This document shows, piece after piece, positions 10,761 to 19,500 of a stretch of DNA of 64,000 nt. The notes below the pieces were generated by a model. That model did no database searches. It was given only the letters and a program-made list of their open reading frames with translations, and was not told the DNA's origin. This DNA is from Pelagomonas calceolata (Eukaryota; Sar; Pelagophyceae; Pelagomonadales; Pelagomonadaceae): assembly GCA_918797485.1 (NCBI GenBank), contig CAKKNE010000001.1, positions 4,588,001 to 4,652,000 of the forward strand. The letters are read 5' to 3'. The position numbers were made by a program, and so were the translations under genes. Position 1 is the stretch's first letter, and each line of letters starts with the position of its first letter.

Positions 10761-11402
10761 CGTTTTGTGGTGTGGTGTTTTTTTTGTTTCTGCGAGGGGG
10801 GGGCGCGGCGTCGGGTCCGGGGCTCTCAGCGCGCGCGCGGCGGGGCGGCGGCCGGCGGCGGCCCGGGCAGCCCCCGGGAGCTGCGCTCGGTGGGAGCCGG
10901 AGCAGCCCGTGGGAGCGAGGGCACGCGGCGCGATGCCGGGCAGCCCTAGCGCCGCGGGGCGGCCTATTGGTCCAGCGAGCTTATTTAACGAGCGTCTGCT
11001 CTTCGCAGAGCAGGGACGTCGCGGTGAAGCGGGACTCCCAGGATCCGAGGCGATGGTCCTTTTCAGTGTGTTGGCAGCCTAATTTTGTAGTTGCGCGGGC
11101 TGTAACCTTGTCAAAAGAGCCTCCAAAGCTGGTCCAGCGGCTATAATCTCTGCCAGTGGAATTACTAGTGTAGCTTCTAGTTACACGAGGCGCACAAAAT
11201 ATTGCGTCCGGAAATGTCCTGAACGAGGCCTGCACGCTGCCGGGCACCCCTAAAGCCCTATGCGTACGCGTCCAAAAAAATCGGCGCGCGTCCGCGACCG
11301 CGCCAGGCCTCGGAGACAACTGTTGGAAGAAACCTCTAAAATGAGGAGATACCGTCCCCGGGGCGTGTCTTCAAGGGCTCCCGCGCTAGGAAACCCGCGT
11401 GC
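10761..11402. other. Intergenic region, GC-rich, no gene seen
   Basis: The first 250 bp are extremely GC-rich and include a palindrome around CCCGGGCAGCCCCCGGG (10863-10880) and a second GGGCAGCC near 10936, both upstream of the EGF-like gene start. The rest, to the promoter palindrome at 11403, shows no coding pattern. Confidence 0.4.
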
Positions 11403-11425
11403 GCTAGCGGCATGTAAGACACTAG
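11403..11425 (+). promoter_or_regulatory. Promoter palindrome, copy 1
   Basis: GCTAGCGG followed by TGTAAGACACTAG, 200 bp upstream of the SNARE start. One of ten related sites placed upstream of start codons in this window. Confidence 0.5.
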
Positions 11426-11624
11426 GGATGCCTAACAAAACAACACAAGCGCCGCCGCGACAAGCGCTACGCATCGATTGCGCTAGCCGGCACTGGTTTC
11501 GATACCATTTCTGCGAACCACAGCGCAGCGCTTGGCCGCACGGCGTGAAGCGACACCTGCTTTGTACTGGGGCTACAGACAAAGCTTGCAAAGTTCCTCA
11601 CGAACGCGCGGCAGCCATCCGAAC

Positions 11625-12384
11625 ATGGCATCGGTCGCCGAGCTCCTCCCTAGAGCCGCGCGCCTGAAGTATGAATTAGAAGTGCAGCTACGAGCGGTCG
11701 AGCAGGGCGCCGGCGACGCGGGCGACTGCGGCATGGGTCTGCGCGAGCTCTTCACGCAGATTAACACGCTGCGCCAGTTGCTCAACGCGGAGCGGCCCGA
11801 GCGGCGCAATCTCTGGAAGGTCAAGATTGACGAATTGGGCCACGAGGCGCAGTTCCTCTCGAACGATTTGAGGAGGGTCACGAACTTCCACCAGCACCAA
11901 CGGGAACGGGACTCGCTCTTCCGGCGGCGGGCCGGGGCGGCGCCGTCGTCGGCCCACGACGATTTGTTAGAGGCCGAGGACAGCTACGCGCGGTCGGGGA
12001 ACCAGGTCGACCGCGGCGTCCCGTGACGTTCCGCTCATGGAGGTGGTGAATTGGACCGCGCGTCGCCGCGATGGCGTGGAGGTGGTGGAAAAGGCACCGG
12101 CACGCCATCGCCGCGACGACGCACCGCCGCGTCCTCACGAGCGTGCCACGCAGGTCGACGAGCTCATGGAGACCGGCCGCGCGTCGCTCGATTCATTGCG
12201 GGCGCAGCGCGAGCGGCTCAAGAACACGCACCGGAATGCGTTAGATATGATCAACAAGCTCGGGCTCTCGGACACGGTCATGAAGCTGATCAACTCGCGG
12301 AACCGGCAGGACCGCAAGATCGTGGTCGGCGGCTTCGTGTTCTTGTTCGTGCTGTTCTACCTGTGCATGCGGTGGCGCGGGTAA
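11625..12384 (+). CDS. Golgi Qb-SNARE (membrin/GOS-like), two exons
   Basis: Exons 11625-12005 and 12154-12384 join in phase 0 to give 203 residues. The join reads through SGNQ|VDELMETG, giving a continuous SNARE motif (about residues 115-180, with GRASLDSLRAQRERLKNTHRNA then LGLSDTVMKLI) followed by a C-terminal anchor (KIVVGGFVFLFVLFYLCMRW). Without splicing the frame would stop at 12026 before the SNARE motif, so the intron is needed. The N-terminal half is helical, as in membrin/Bos1 proteins, which work in ER-Golgi fusion. The stop overlaps a good donor-like word (GGGTAAGTAC), so alternative 3' splicing cannot be excluded. Confidence 0.85.
12006..12153 (+). mobile_element. SNARE intron, possibly a diverged introner
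   Basis: A 148-nt GT-AG intron flanked by a 9-bp direct repeat CAGGTCGAC across donor and acceptor. The donor lies in the left copy and the acceptor AG just before the right copy, the layout of the clear introners elsewhere in the window. Its interior has an inverted repeat (CGCGATGGCGTG ... CACGCCATCG), and the words GATGGCGTGGAGG and CACGCCATCG also occur in the introners. The ends match the introner terminus only at CCACGCAG versus CCACACAG, so family membership is an inference. Confidence 0.45.
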
Positions 12385-12622
12385 GTACGTGTGTGTTGTA
12401 GTCGCGGTGCGCGCGCGCGCCCCGGCCCGACGGCGCGGAGGCCGGCGCCACCGCTCCCGGGCGCCAGGTCCTCTCCGCGGGCATCGTCTCCGCGGGGCCG
12501 TGCGAGCCCTGAATTCAAGCAGGTGCGGGTCCTTCAGTCTAGGGGCGGATCCCGACGCACGGCCTCGTGGCGCGGAACGGGGAGGCCCTCTAAGAGTATG
12601 TCCTAGACTCGTAAAATGGAGA

Positions 12623-12787
12623 TTAGCGCGAGGAGAGCCTACGCGCGGCTTCTTCGGCGGCGGCGCGCTTCTTCGGGCGTTGCGTCTCCTCGGTGGCGGC
12701 GCGGCCGCGTTTCTGGCGCGCGCGCGGCTTTGCCGGCGCGGCCTTCTTGATGCGTTTGGGAACGGTGCGCAGGACCTTAATTAGCGC
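12623..12787 (-). CDS. Possible 3' exon, Lys/Ala-rich tail
   Basis: The minus strand encodes a basic tail (KKAAPAKPRARQKRGRAA then PKKRAAAEEAARRLSS) with strong GC3 bias, preceded by an acceptor-like sequence ending TCTCAG near 12788. No ATG-started frame contains it, so it would be a terminal exon of a gene not otherwise resolved. It may also be non-coding sequence downstream of the GST fusion gene at 13150-14802. Confidence 0.2.
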   Translation of the reverse strand, partial: ALIKVLRTVPKRIKKAAPAKPRARQKRGRAATEETQRPKKRAAAEEAARRLSSR

Positions 12788-12796
12788 TGAGATTTT

Positions 12797-13057
12797 TTGG
12801 AGAGAGCAGAATCGATAATCTATGTGATTGTGGTTAGCGAGAGCGAGGGAAAAAGCGTGCGGGTTCCCTGGCTTGGCGCTCCCCCACAGGCGCGGGAGGG
12901 AACGGCGTGGTGCATCTGTCCCTGCAACGCCACGATCGTGCTCGACGGCGGCGGGGGCGGCGGCGGCGTTGGCGGCCCGGCGGCGCCCGACGAGTGGGAG
13001 CCCGAGGAGGAGTGGCTCCGCAACTACATGCGCAACGTGAAGATGCACCGCGGCTGA
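12797..13057 (+). CDS. Possible exon, Gly-rich acidic protein end
   Basis: The plus frame closes at 13057 after a stretch with coding-like codon choice: a Cys-rich TAWCICPCNATIVLDG, a glycine run, then EWEPEEEWLRNYMRNVKMHRG. There is no ATG at its upstream end. A CCCCACAG acceptor-like sequence near 12890 suggests a terminal exon beginning at about 12891, but I could not find its 5' partner. Function unknown. Confidence 0.3.
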   Translation: MERAESIIYVIVVSESEGKSVRVPWLGAPPQAREGTAWCICPCNATIVLDGGGGGGGVGGPAAPDEWEPEEEWLRNYMRNVKMHRG

Positions 13058-13098
13058 TTCTTCTGGGACATAGGACTACGAGATAGGACTACTAGTCT

Positions 13099-13145
13099 GG
13101 GAGTTTTAAAATCAAAAGCAGCGCATGCTCCGTCACGCAACTCCC
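13099..13145 (-). other. Hairpin in the 3' region of the Sec-GST gene
   Basis: Read on the minus strand, just after the stop at 13150: GGGAGTT, then GTGA, an 18-nt spacer, TGAT, and AACTCCC. The 7-bp outer arms pair perfectly and GTGA/TGAT resemble the quartet of a eukaryotic SECIS. The 18-nt spacer is too short for a normal SECIS helix II and lacks an apical AA, so this is at best an atypical candidate. Confidence 0.2.
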
Positions 13146-13149
13146 GTAT

Positions 13150-14802
13150 CTAGAGGCGCCCCCTCGCGCCGGGACTCAGGTAGGAGACGTAGTATCGCTT
13201 CGCCGCGTCGAGCATCTCGCCCTCGGGGCAGATCGACTCCTGGCACGACGCTCGGTCGCGGATGGCACGCGTCCACGCGGCCAATGAGTCGAAGGCGCGA
13301 AGAATGTCACCTTCGAAGTCGATGCCGCGGAAGTATGGCCTGCGTGGAAGGTGATGTGAACGGCGTCGACGCGAGCTGCCCGACACCGCACCCGACAGCG
13401 TGACGAAGAAGCGCTGGACCCACGGCGCGGCGACGCATTCCGCGAAGCTAAAATCGTCGCCGAGCAGGAACGGCGCTCTATCGAGCAGCTCGTCGACCGC
13501 CGCGAGCCGGTCGACGAAAAGAGCGCGTCGCTCCTCCGCCTGAGCGTCGCTCGAAGCCCGCAGCAGATCGTAGTACGTCGTCTCGACGTCGGCCCAGCGC
13601 GCCAGGAAGCGTTCTATCCTCTCGAGATCGTCCGGCGTGCGCGGATACAGCTCCGGACCGCCGACGTACTCAGCGATGTACCTCGCCACAACGGTACTTT
13701 CGATGACGAGCTCCTGACCGTGTTCCAACAGCGGGACGAGGGCCGTGCCGGAGCCCACCCGTTTGTACTTTTCAACAAATTCCGCAGGCTTGGCCTTGAG
13801 GTCGATGATCCGGTGGTCGAACTGGATATTCTTTTCTAACAACGCGATCCAGGCCCTTTGCGCGAAGGGTCATACGCCGCTATTCCACAGCGCCACCTTG
13901 CCGCTCGCCTTTTCTTTGATCGCGTCCGTGCCGTCCACGAATCTAGCCTCGACGTTGTATTCCCTCGACTCGTCCAGTGTTTTGATTCCGTTGCTCGTGT
14001 CGAGCAGCACTCTCCGCGTCGTCCGCGTCGAGACGTCGATGTCTAGATCCGAAGCCGCCGCAGCTGCGACGACGGTCGCGACGTCGTCCACGGACGACGG
14101 TGGCGTGAGACTGAGCTTCGTGACTAAATCCTCGCCGCGGTAGCCCACGCTGCCGATCGCTTTATTCGCATCCCTCGCAAAGCGCGCGAAGGGGTTGTCG
14201 ACGGCCTTGATGCGTGCCGAGCCCGGTTCGACGACCTCGTGCGGGCACACCACGACGGCGTCGGCGCCAAAATTCCGCACGGCGGCATCGAGCGCGTCGG
14301 CCTTGCCTTCAAAATACCCCGGGATGCCTCCCGCGAGGCCGTTCTCGGCGTCCGCAGCGACGCCGACGAGGACGTATCGGCCGACGCCGGCCTCCTTGGC
14401 AGCCTTCGCTATGGCTTCGTTCGGCGGGCCGTTCTTCGCGCGGTACTCCTCCTGATCCTGGGGACTGTACGACGCAAATAGAACAGGGATGTCGCCCGTG
14501 CCCGTCGGCGAGGCCTTGGCGCCCGTGAAGCCGCCCACGCAGCTTATGCAGGCGCCGGCGCCGTCCAGCGCGGCGGCGATATTGTCGTTGCCGGCGTCGG
14601 CGGCGACCCAGTCCACCTGGTCCATCCAGGGCTCGGCGTCCGCCGGCCGGCCGGAGCGGCTCACGGACGTGACGGCGACGCCTTTCGCGGCGAGCGTTTT
14701 GCAGACGGCTTTGCCGATGAATCCGCTGCCTCCAATCACGCATGTCTTCAGCGCTGCTGCCGTCGTCAAGACCGCTAGGACCGCGCATCGCAACATCATC
14801 AT
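13150..14802 (-). CDS. Rossmann (NmrA/epimerase-like)-GST fusion, probable selenoprotein
   Basis: Read from the ATG at 14802 to TAG at 13150 through an in-frame TGA (13870-13872): 550 residues with Sec as residue 311. Residues 1-16 are a hydrophobic leader. Residues 18-300 are an NAD(P)-binding domain with GGSGFIGKAV. The GST domain starts before the TGA: KVALWNSGV, TGA, PFAQRAWIALLEKN, the beta1 strand and the catalytic loop where other GSTs have CPFAQR. It continues with VPLLEHGQ...VIEST and an all-alpha C-terminal half. The downstream part has no ATG before its GST core, so two separate genes would each be broken. Known: pelagophytes have many selenoproteins. Inferred: Sec insertion; no convincing SECIS was found by eye. 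A stop codon or sequencing error is the alternative. Confidence 0.8.
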
Positions 14803-14813
14803 AGGCGTTCTGT

Positions 14814-14866
14814 GAGGTGATGCTCTCCCGGAGAGCTTTGGAGGTGATGTGCTCTCCGGAGCTTTG
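14814..14866. repeat. Two-unit tandem repeat upstream of the GST fusion
   Basis: Two units of about 27 bp (GAGGTGATGCTCTCCCGGAG then AGCTTTG, repeated with small changes) start 12 bp upstream of the gene's first ATG. The CTCTCCGGAG core is itself palindromic. Possibly a promoter or 5'UTR duplication; the rest of the 14803-15107 gap shows nothing recognisable. Confidence 0.5.
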
Positions 14867-15107
14867 GACCCAACTTGAGACAGAGATACGCGAGCAGGCG
14901 ATCGAAAAGTGAGCTAGGCGACCCCTGGCGAGCGCTGCCGGTGCGACAGCGACCTTACGACGCCATGGCAGCGGACGAGCCTCGATCTGCACGCGCCTTA
15001 GGCTACGGGTTTTACGGGTTTTACGCGCTCAACACCTATGCACAAAGCCCATGTGCATGCGTGCGAGGATTTACAAAACCGCCTTAGGGCGCGCGCCTCA
15101 CAAGGCA

Positions 15108-15848
15108 TCAGTCCAGGATCTCGTCAAGTTCATCGAACGACGGGAAGAACTTGGGCGTCACCTGCTTGTACGCCCGGTAGGCCGGGTGGATGCGCTCGAG
15201 CTCCTTTTCCTCGTATGCCGACTTGGCGTCGAGCAGCAAGTACAGGAGAAACACGACCAGCAGGCGCTGGAAGCTTTCGGTCGCTACGGAAAGACCCCCC
15301 GCCGCAACAAGTAACCCCCCGTAAATCGGATGTCGCACGTACGAAAACGCGCCCGTCGTCTTGAGCTCGTTGCCCTCGACCGGCGCGGCGAATGGCGTCA
15401 AGTTCCCCGCACCCAGATCAAGCACGCCCTTGGCGATGGCGCCGATTCCCGCCACGACCAAGCCCGGGCCCAGCAGCGTCTCGATGGCGCCGCCGACGAC
15501 CGGCACGTCTCCGACCAAGAGCAGGAGGAGCAACGCGGCCTGCCCGGCCACGTACACGATGCTCGGGCCGGACTGCTCGACCTGGACGTTGCTCTTCACG
15601 CTGTCCACGTATTCCTGCGCGGCGTCCCGCACGTTCGACTCCGTGCCGCGGGCAGCCATGCGTTGCGTGAAGTCTTGCAGCATGTTCGTTTCGACCTCGT
15701 CGACGGACTGCTCCGGGGCGTCCAACGGTGCCGGCGCCGGCGGTGCTTCCTCCAAATCCGCCCTGAGGGAGAGCACCGGCTGCTTTATCCTAAGTGCTGG
15801 CGCGAAGGCTGCTGCACCAGCGATGAATAATGCGCTGCGCAGCATCAT
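15108..15848 (-). CDS. Plastid ICMT-like membrane methyltransferase
   Basis: 246 residues from the ATG at 15848. The leader MMLRSALFIAGAAAFAP carries the AFAP signature of bipartite stramenopile plastid targeting. Three to four hydrophobic segments follow (around residues 95-150 and 195-215). The C-terminal part has GAFSYVRHPIYGG and a late ERIHPAYRAYKQVTPKFFP, the SAM-binding and C-terminal signatures of the isoprenylcysteine carboxyl methyltransferase / phospholipid methyltransferase (PEMT) fold. Many plastid members of this fold act on lipids or quinones; the substrate cannot be told here. Confidence 0.75.
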   Translation of the reverse strand: MMLRSALFIAGAAAFAPALRIKQPVLSLRADLEEAPPAPAPLDAPEQSVDEVETNMLQDFTQRMAARGTESNVRDAAQEYVDSVKSNVQVEQSGPSIVYVAGQAALLLLLLVGDVPVVGGAIETLLGPGLVVAGIGAIAKGVLDLGAGNLTPFAAPVEGNELKTTGAFSYVRHPIYGGLLVAAGGLSVATESFQRLLVVFLLYLLLDAKSAYEEKELERIHPAYRAYKQVTPKFFPSFDELDEILD

Positions 15849-16032
15849 CGTATGGAGGAGCTGTGGAGGAGCTGTGGCCACTACGAGGCCGTGCTGCGGT
15901 TCTGAGAGTCGTTTGACGGCACCGCGTTCGTGCGACGCGAGAAGCTGGCGTCCTAAACACTACGCGAATACCCGCGGCACGAAGTATACAGGCCAAAAAG
16001 CTGCCAGATCCACAAATCCGCACAAATCCGCC

Positions 16033-16056
16033 GCTAGCGTCATGTAAGACACTAGC
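16033..16056 (+). promoter_or_regulatory. Promoter palindrome, copy 2
   Basis: GCTAGCGTC, spacer, GACACTAGC (arms pair 8 of 9), 185 bp upstream of the ICMT-like gene start at 15848. The rest of the 15849-16144 gap shows nothing else. Confidence 0.55.
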
Positions 16057-16144
16057 TCCGCACAAGCGTGCGCTATCAGCTCCTTCTTCGCGCTTTCGGG
16101 ACTACATAGGCGCGAGATGCAAGTACCACAATAAGACGATTACA

Positions 16145-16678
16145 CTATCGCTCGCCCGCAGCGACGGCGGGCGGGTCCTCGACGTCGTCGTCGCCGCCGC
16201 CGCGCTGGTCGTAGAACCAGCGGTACCGCGACGCCTCGAGGCCGTCGAGGGGGCCCGCCGCCGGTTTCGACGATTGCGCAGAAAGGTAGGGGTCGTGCGC
16301 GCGAACGGTCGCGACGACGGCCGCGAACGAGTGCGGCTCGCTTACCGCGAGGTCCGCGAGGACCTTGCGGTTCAGGTCTATGTCTGCCGTCCGCAGGCCG
16401 CAAATCAGCCGGTTGTAGGCCACGCCGTGCTCTCGGCTCCCCGCGTTGATGGTCCGGATCCAGCTCTTGCGCATCTCGCGTTTTTTCACCTTGCGGTCGC
16501 GAAAGGCGTACTGCCAGGCCTTCTCGACGCGCTGCACCGCAATCCGGAAGCAGTTCGTCCTTCCGCGGTAGCCCTTGGCGAGCTTGACGAACTTCTTGTG
16601 CTTGCGGCTCGCGAAGTCGCGTGCGGGCACCAGCGGCGCGCGGGCCGCCGGCGCGAGGAGGCGGCGCGCGGCGAGCAT
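16145..16678 (-). CDS. MRPL20: Mitochondrial ribosomal protein bL20
   Basis: 177 residues. Residues 1-25 are an Arg/Ala-rich presequence. Residues 26-130 match bL20: [59 protein letters not shown], then [12 protein letters not shown]. bL20 binds 23S rRNA and is needed early in large-subunit assembly. An added acidic C-terminal tail of about 45 residues ([15 protein letters not shown]) goes beyond bacterial bL20. The presequence makes the mitochondrion more likely than the plastid, where bL20 is usually organelle-encoded. Confidence 0.88.
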   Translation of the reverse strand: MLAARRLLAPAARAPLVPARDFASRKHKKFVKLAKGYRGRTNCFRIAVQRVEKAWQYAFRDRKVKKREMRKSWIRTINAGSREHGVAYNRLICGLRTADIDLNRKVLADLAVSEPHSFAAVVATVRAHDPYLSAQSSKPAAGPLDGLEASRYRWFYDQRGGGDDDVEDPPAVAAGER

Positions 16679-16886
16679 TGCTGCGACTTCACGCCGTGGC
16701 GGGGTGTGGTCCTTCTTGACGCGCCGCGTCGGCGTCAGCGACGGCAGCCTGAGTGGCTTGAGTGCTGCGGCGCTCGCGCTTGCGGGACCTAGGCTACCGT
16801 GAATTTGCTGTGAGGGCTCGAGAACGTATCGCGGCCCGCAGCGGCGCGTCAGCTCGCGTCAGCTCGCGGTTCAGCCGTGTAATCGA

Positions 16887-16912
16887 GCTAGCGGACATAA
16901 AGACACACTAGC
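16887..16912 (+). promoter_or_regulatory. Promoter palindrome, copy 3 (divergent promoter)
   Basis: GCTAGCGG, spacer with ATAAAGACACACTAGC. It lies in the 460-bp divergent gap, 209 bp from the bL20 start and 227 bp from the start at 17139, so it could serve both genes. The gap also has GGCTGCC/GGCAGC words at 16960-17045 and nothing that looks coding. Confidence 0.55.
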
Positions 16913-17138
16913 AAAAGGAAGCCGGCACTCTTTTTTGCGGCCGACAAGGGCATACTGCAGCCACAATCGCCGTGCTGTAGCCGCATTTGTCATTTCACTG
17001 CATCCTCGCAGCCTCTGGCTGCCCTTCGGGCCGCCCCGGCAGCACTGCGGCTAGCACACTCAAATAAGCACTTGGTGAGCGCGCCGCAGCGAGGCGCAGC
17101 GACATCAATCGCAAGCGCTGCACGACGACAAAAAAGCG

Positions 17139-18116
17139 ATGCTCGAGGAGCAGGCCTACGACCGCATCGACGCCGCGGATGACGACGCCGCCGCGGACGC
17201 GCCGCCCGCCGTCGGCCCCGGCGGGCTGCAAAACGTCTCGCAGACGTCGGCCTGGGCGGCCAGCGGCCGGGCGTCCGCGCCGCCGCCGCGCGCGCGGCCC
17301 CGCCGGGCGCCGCGACGGGCGCCGCCGCCGCCGCGCACGCCGCCCAAGATTAGACTGGAAAATAAAGTGCGGCAGTCGCTCCGGCAGGCGACGCACGACC
17401 TGCGGCCCGGGCGCGCGTCGAAGGACGAGCGACGGCGCGTGGCGCTCGCGGTCGTGGCGGTCCACGTGTTTTTGGCGCGGAAGCTCGGCGCCTGTACTCC
17501 TATTGTTGTTGTGGTCGGCGCCACGAGCGCTGTCTTCGCTCTACGACACCACGACGACGACGCAGCTTTGAGAAATGCGAGAAGCTACGCGCGACGATTT
17601 CTCTCCTACGCGTTAACGGCGGCATTAACAGCGCTCCGGAACTCGCGGACGTACTACGCGCAGCTCGAGCGCGTCGTGCCGCCCCAGGTGCTGCGGGGCG
17701 TCGCCGGCGCGTGGGCCTGGCGCGTCGCGCAGTTCCTGTGGTCCGCCGAGGCGTGCGCGACGTCGCTGCGGCACGCGGCCGTCGCCGGCGCGGCGCTCGC
17801 CTGCTACGCGGCGGCGTCGGCGCGGACCGCGCCCTCGCTGGCCGTCGCCGTGGGGATCTTGCACTGCGCGCTGGCCCTGGTCGCGCGCCTCGGCGGCGCC
17901 GACGCCGTCGCCGTGGCCGTCGCGGGCCTCGCGTGGGCGCGGCCGGACGTGGGGCCCGGGCGGCCCGCGCGCGACTTCGGCGTCGCGCGCGTCGCCGCGG
18001 GGCCGGCGCGCGGCGGCGGCCGCGTCGCGGACCGGTCCGAGGTCTACCTCGGCGCGTGCCTCGTCTGGATGTCGGGGCGGGACCTGTCCGTTGAGCGAAG
18101 GCCGCCAGACGATTAA
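17139..18116 (+). CDS. Hypothetical membrane protein
   Basis: 325 residues. Residues 1-70 are acidic, then Ala/Pro/Arg-rich (low complexity). After a basic amphipathic stretch (LENKVRQSLRQATHDLRPG) there are about four hydrophobic segments: around residues 100-135 (VALAVVAVHVFLARKL; PIVVVVGATSAVFAL), 155-170, and 215-265 (AAVAGAALACYAAAS; LAVAVGILHCALALVARL). The C-terminal 60 residues are soluble. I do not recognise a family. The stop is 38 bp from the convergent RBM39-like gene. Confidence 0.6.
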   Translation: MLEEQAYDRIDAADDDAAADAPPAVGPGGLQNVSQTSAWAASGRASAPPPRARPRRAPRRAPPPPRTPPKIRLENKVRQSLRQATHDLRPGRASKDERRRVALAVVAVHVFLARKLGACTPIVVVVGATSAVFALRHHDDDAALRNARSYARRFLSYALTAALTALRNSRTYYAQLERVVPPQVLRGVAGAWAWRVAQFLWSAEACATSLRHAAVAGAALACYAAASARTAPSLAVAVGILHCALALVARLGGADAVAVAVAGLAWARPDVGPGRPARDFGVARVAAGPARGGGRVADRSEVYLGACLVWMSGRDLSVERRPPDD

Positions 18117-18153
18117 TTTTGAAAGGGAAGCAACTGGGGGAAACTTTTTTTAC

Positions 18154-19500
18154 TCAGGGCAGCGACTGGTAGTTGTAGGCCGCGGGGTCGGTGTGCGCGC
18201 ACGTGATCGCGCGGCCGCCGAACCAGCGCCCGTGGAGCGCCAACGCGGCCGCGTTCGCTGAGGAAGCGTCTGCAAACAGGACGTGCACCAAGCCGCGCGG
18301 GTCCGACCCGTCCACGTAGACGTGCTTGACGTCGCCCTTGCTCCGGCACTCCTCCGTGACGTCGGCCTTGATGTCGTCGCGCCAGGTGGCGCCGTCCTCC
18401 TTCGCCGGGTCGAACATGTTCGTGATCGTAAACGCAGCAGTAGGCGCGCCGACGCCGCTTTGCGCTGGCGGCGGCGCGAGGCCCGCGCGCTGGCCCAGGG
18501 CGTTCATGAGGTTGGCCCTCCCATCCGCACCTAACGCCACGCCGTCACCACCAGAATTGTCGAACTTCCAGTCTCCAGCTGAGGCCGCGCCCATGACGGT
18601 CGCCCCCGGCTCGTAGAACTGGACGGAGATCGGCGTGCCCGCTCCTAATTCAATGCCCGCGATTTTCGTCGAGGCCTTCATGGCATCCTCGGCCTTCACA
18701 AAAGAGACAACAGCAGAGCCAGGCGCGACGGTAGACATATCAACCGACTCCACATCCCCGAACGGAGCTAATACGGTCCGCAAGTCGCCCTCCGTGATGT
18801 TCGGATGTAAATTACCTACGAGTAACTTCCTTCGCGGCGCCGCGGCCCGTTGATCAATTTCGGCCTGCTGCTCGGCGGCGGCCGCGGATTCTTGTTTGGC
18901 CAGGAAGTTCTTCTCGGCCTCCGACGCCTTCACTAAGATAGGAAAGCGCTGGAAGTCCGGCACGGTGCCGTTCAACATCAAAACCATGGGCACGCTCTCG
19001 AGGTCATTCAACTCAACATATGCATAACCCTTGTGTCTATTGGTATATTTGTCGCGGATCATGATCACATCTCGGACCTTCCCGACCTTCTCGAAGAACT
19101 TGCGGATCTGCTTCTCCGTGGCCTTCATCACTAACTGCGACACGAAGACCGTCCGTTGGTCCTTGGTCAAATCATCAATTTCCGTCTGCTGCCTGATCTT
19201 GTGGATGTCGTCGGCGGTGGCGCCGCGGGGCACCTGGGGCGCCTGCGCCGCCGGTCGCCCGCCGCCGGGCTGGTCCAGGCCGCGCCCGTAGTGGCCCTCG
19301 GAGTAGTCCCCGAGCGCCGGGTTCTTCGACCCGCTCCGCGTCCGGTCGCGGCTGCGGTCGCGGCGGCGCCGGCCGCGGCTCCGGCTCCGCGAGCGGTCGC
19401 GGCGGCGCCGGCCGCGCGACCGGCTCCTACTTCTATAGCCGCGGCGGTCATCTCTTCGGCTCCGGTCCCGGTCGCCGTCGCGGCTCCGCGGCCTATCCAT
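18154..19500 (-). CDS. RBM39: RBM39/CAPER-type splicing factor
   Basis: 448 residues from MDRPRSRDGD at 19500. Residues 1-65 are an RS domain with two near-identical Arg/Ser blocks. RRM1 (about 105-185) has RTVFVSQL and KGYAYVEL; RRM2 (about 215-290) has RKLLVGNLHPNITEGDL and SAVVSFV. The C-terminal UHM-like domain (about 350-448) has FTITNMFDP, DDIKADVTEECRSKGDVKHVYVD and ALHGRWFGGRAI, the RBM39 hallmark. RBM39-family proteins join U2AF/SF3B in 3' splice-site selection and act as coactivators. The upstream extension of the frame to 19653 lacks an ATG with any RS similarity and was not used. Confidence 0.9.
   Translation of the reverse strand: MDRPRSRDGDRDRSRRDDRRGYRSRSRSRGRRRRDRSRSRSRGRRRRDRSRDRTRSGSKNPALGDYSEGHYGRGLDQPGGGRPAAQAPQVPRGATADDIHKIRQQTEIDDLTKDQRTVFVSQLVMKATEKQIRKFFEKVGKVRDVIMIRDKYTNRHKGYAYVELNDLESVPMVLMLNGTVPDFQRFPILVKASEAEKNFLAKQESAAAAEQQAEIDQRAAAPRRKLLVGNLHPNITEGDLRTVLAPFGDVESVDMSTVAPGSAVVSFVKAEDAMKASTKIAGIELGAGTPISVQFYEPGATVMGAASAGDWKFDNSGGDGVALGADGRANLMNALGQRAGLAPPPAQSGVGAPTAAFTITNMFDPAKEDGATWRDDIKADVTEECRSKGDVKHVYVDGSDPRGLVHVLFADASSANAAALALHGRWFGGRAITCAHTDPAAYNYQSLP

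Noticed and set aside
12376-12394. Donor-like GGGTAAGTAC at the SNARE stop codon
   Set aside because: The protein already ends with a complete tail anchor, and no downstream exon in frame was convincing.
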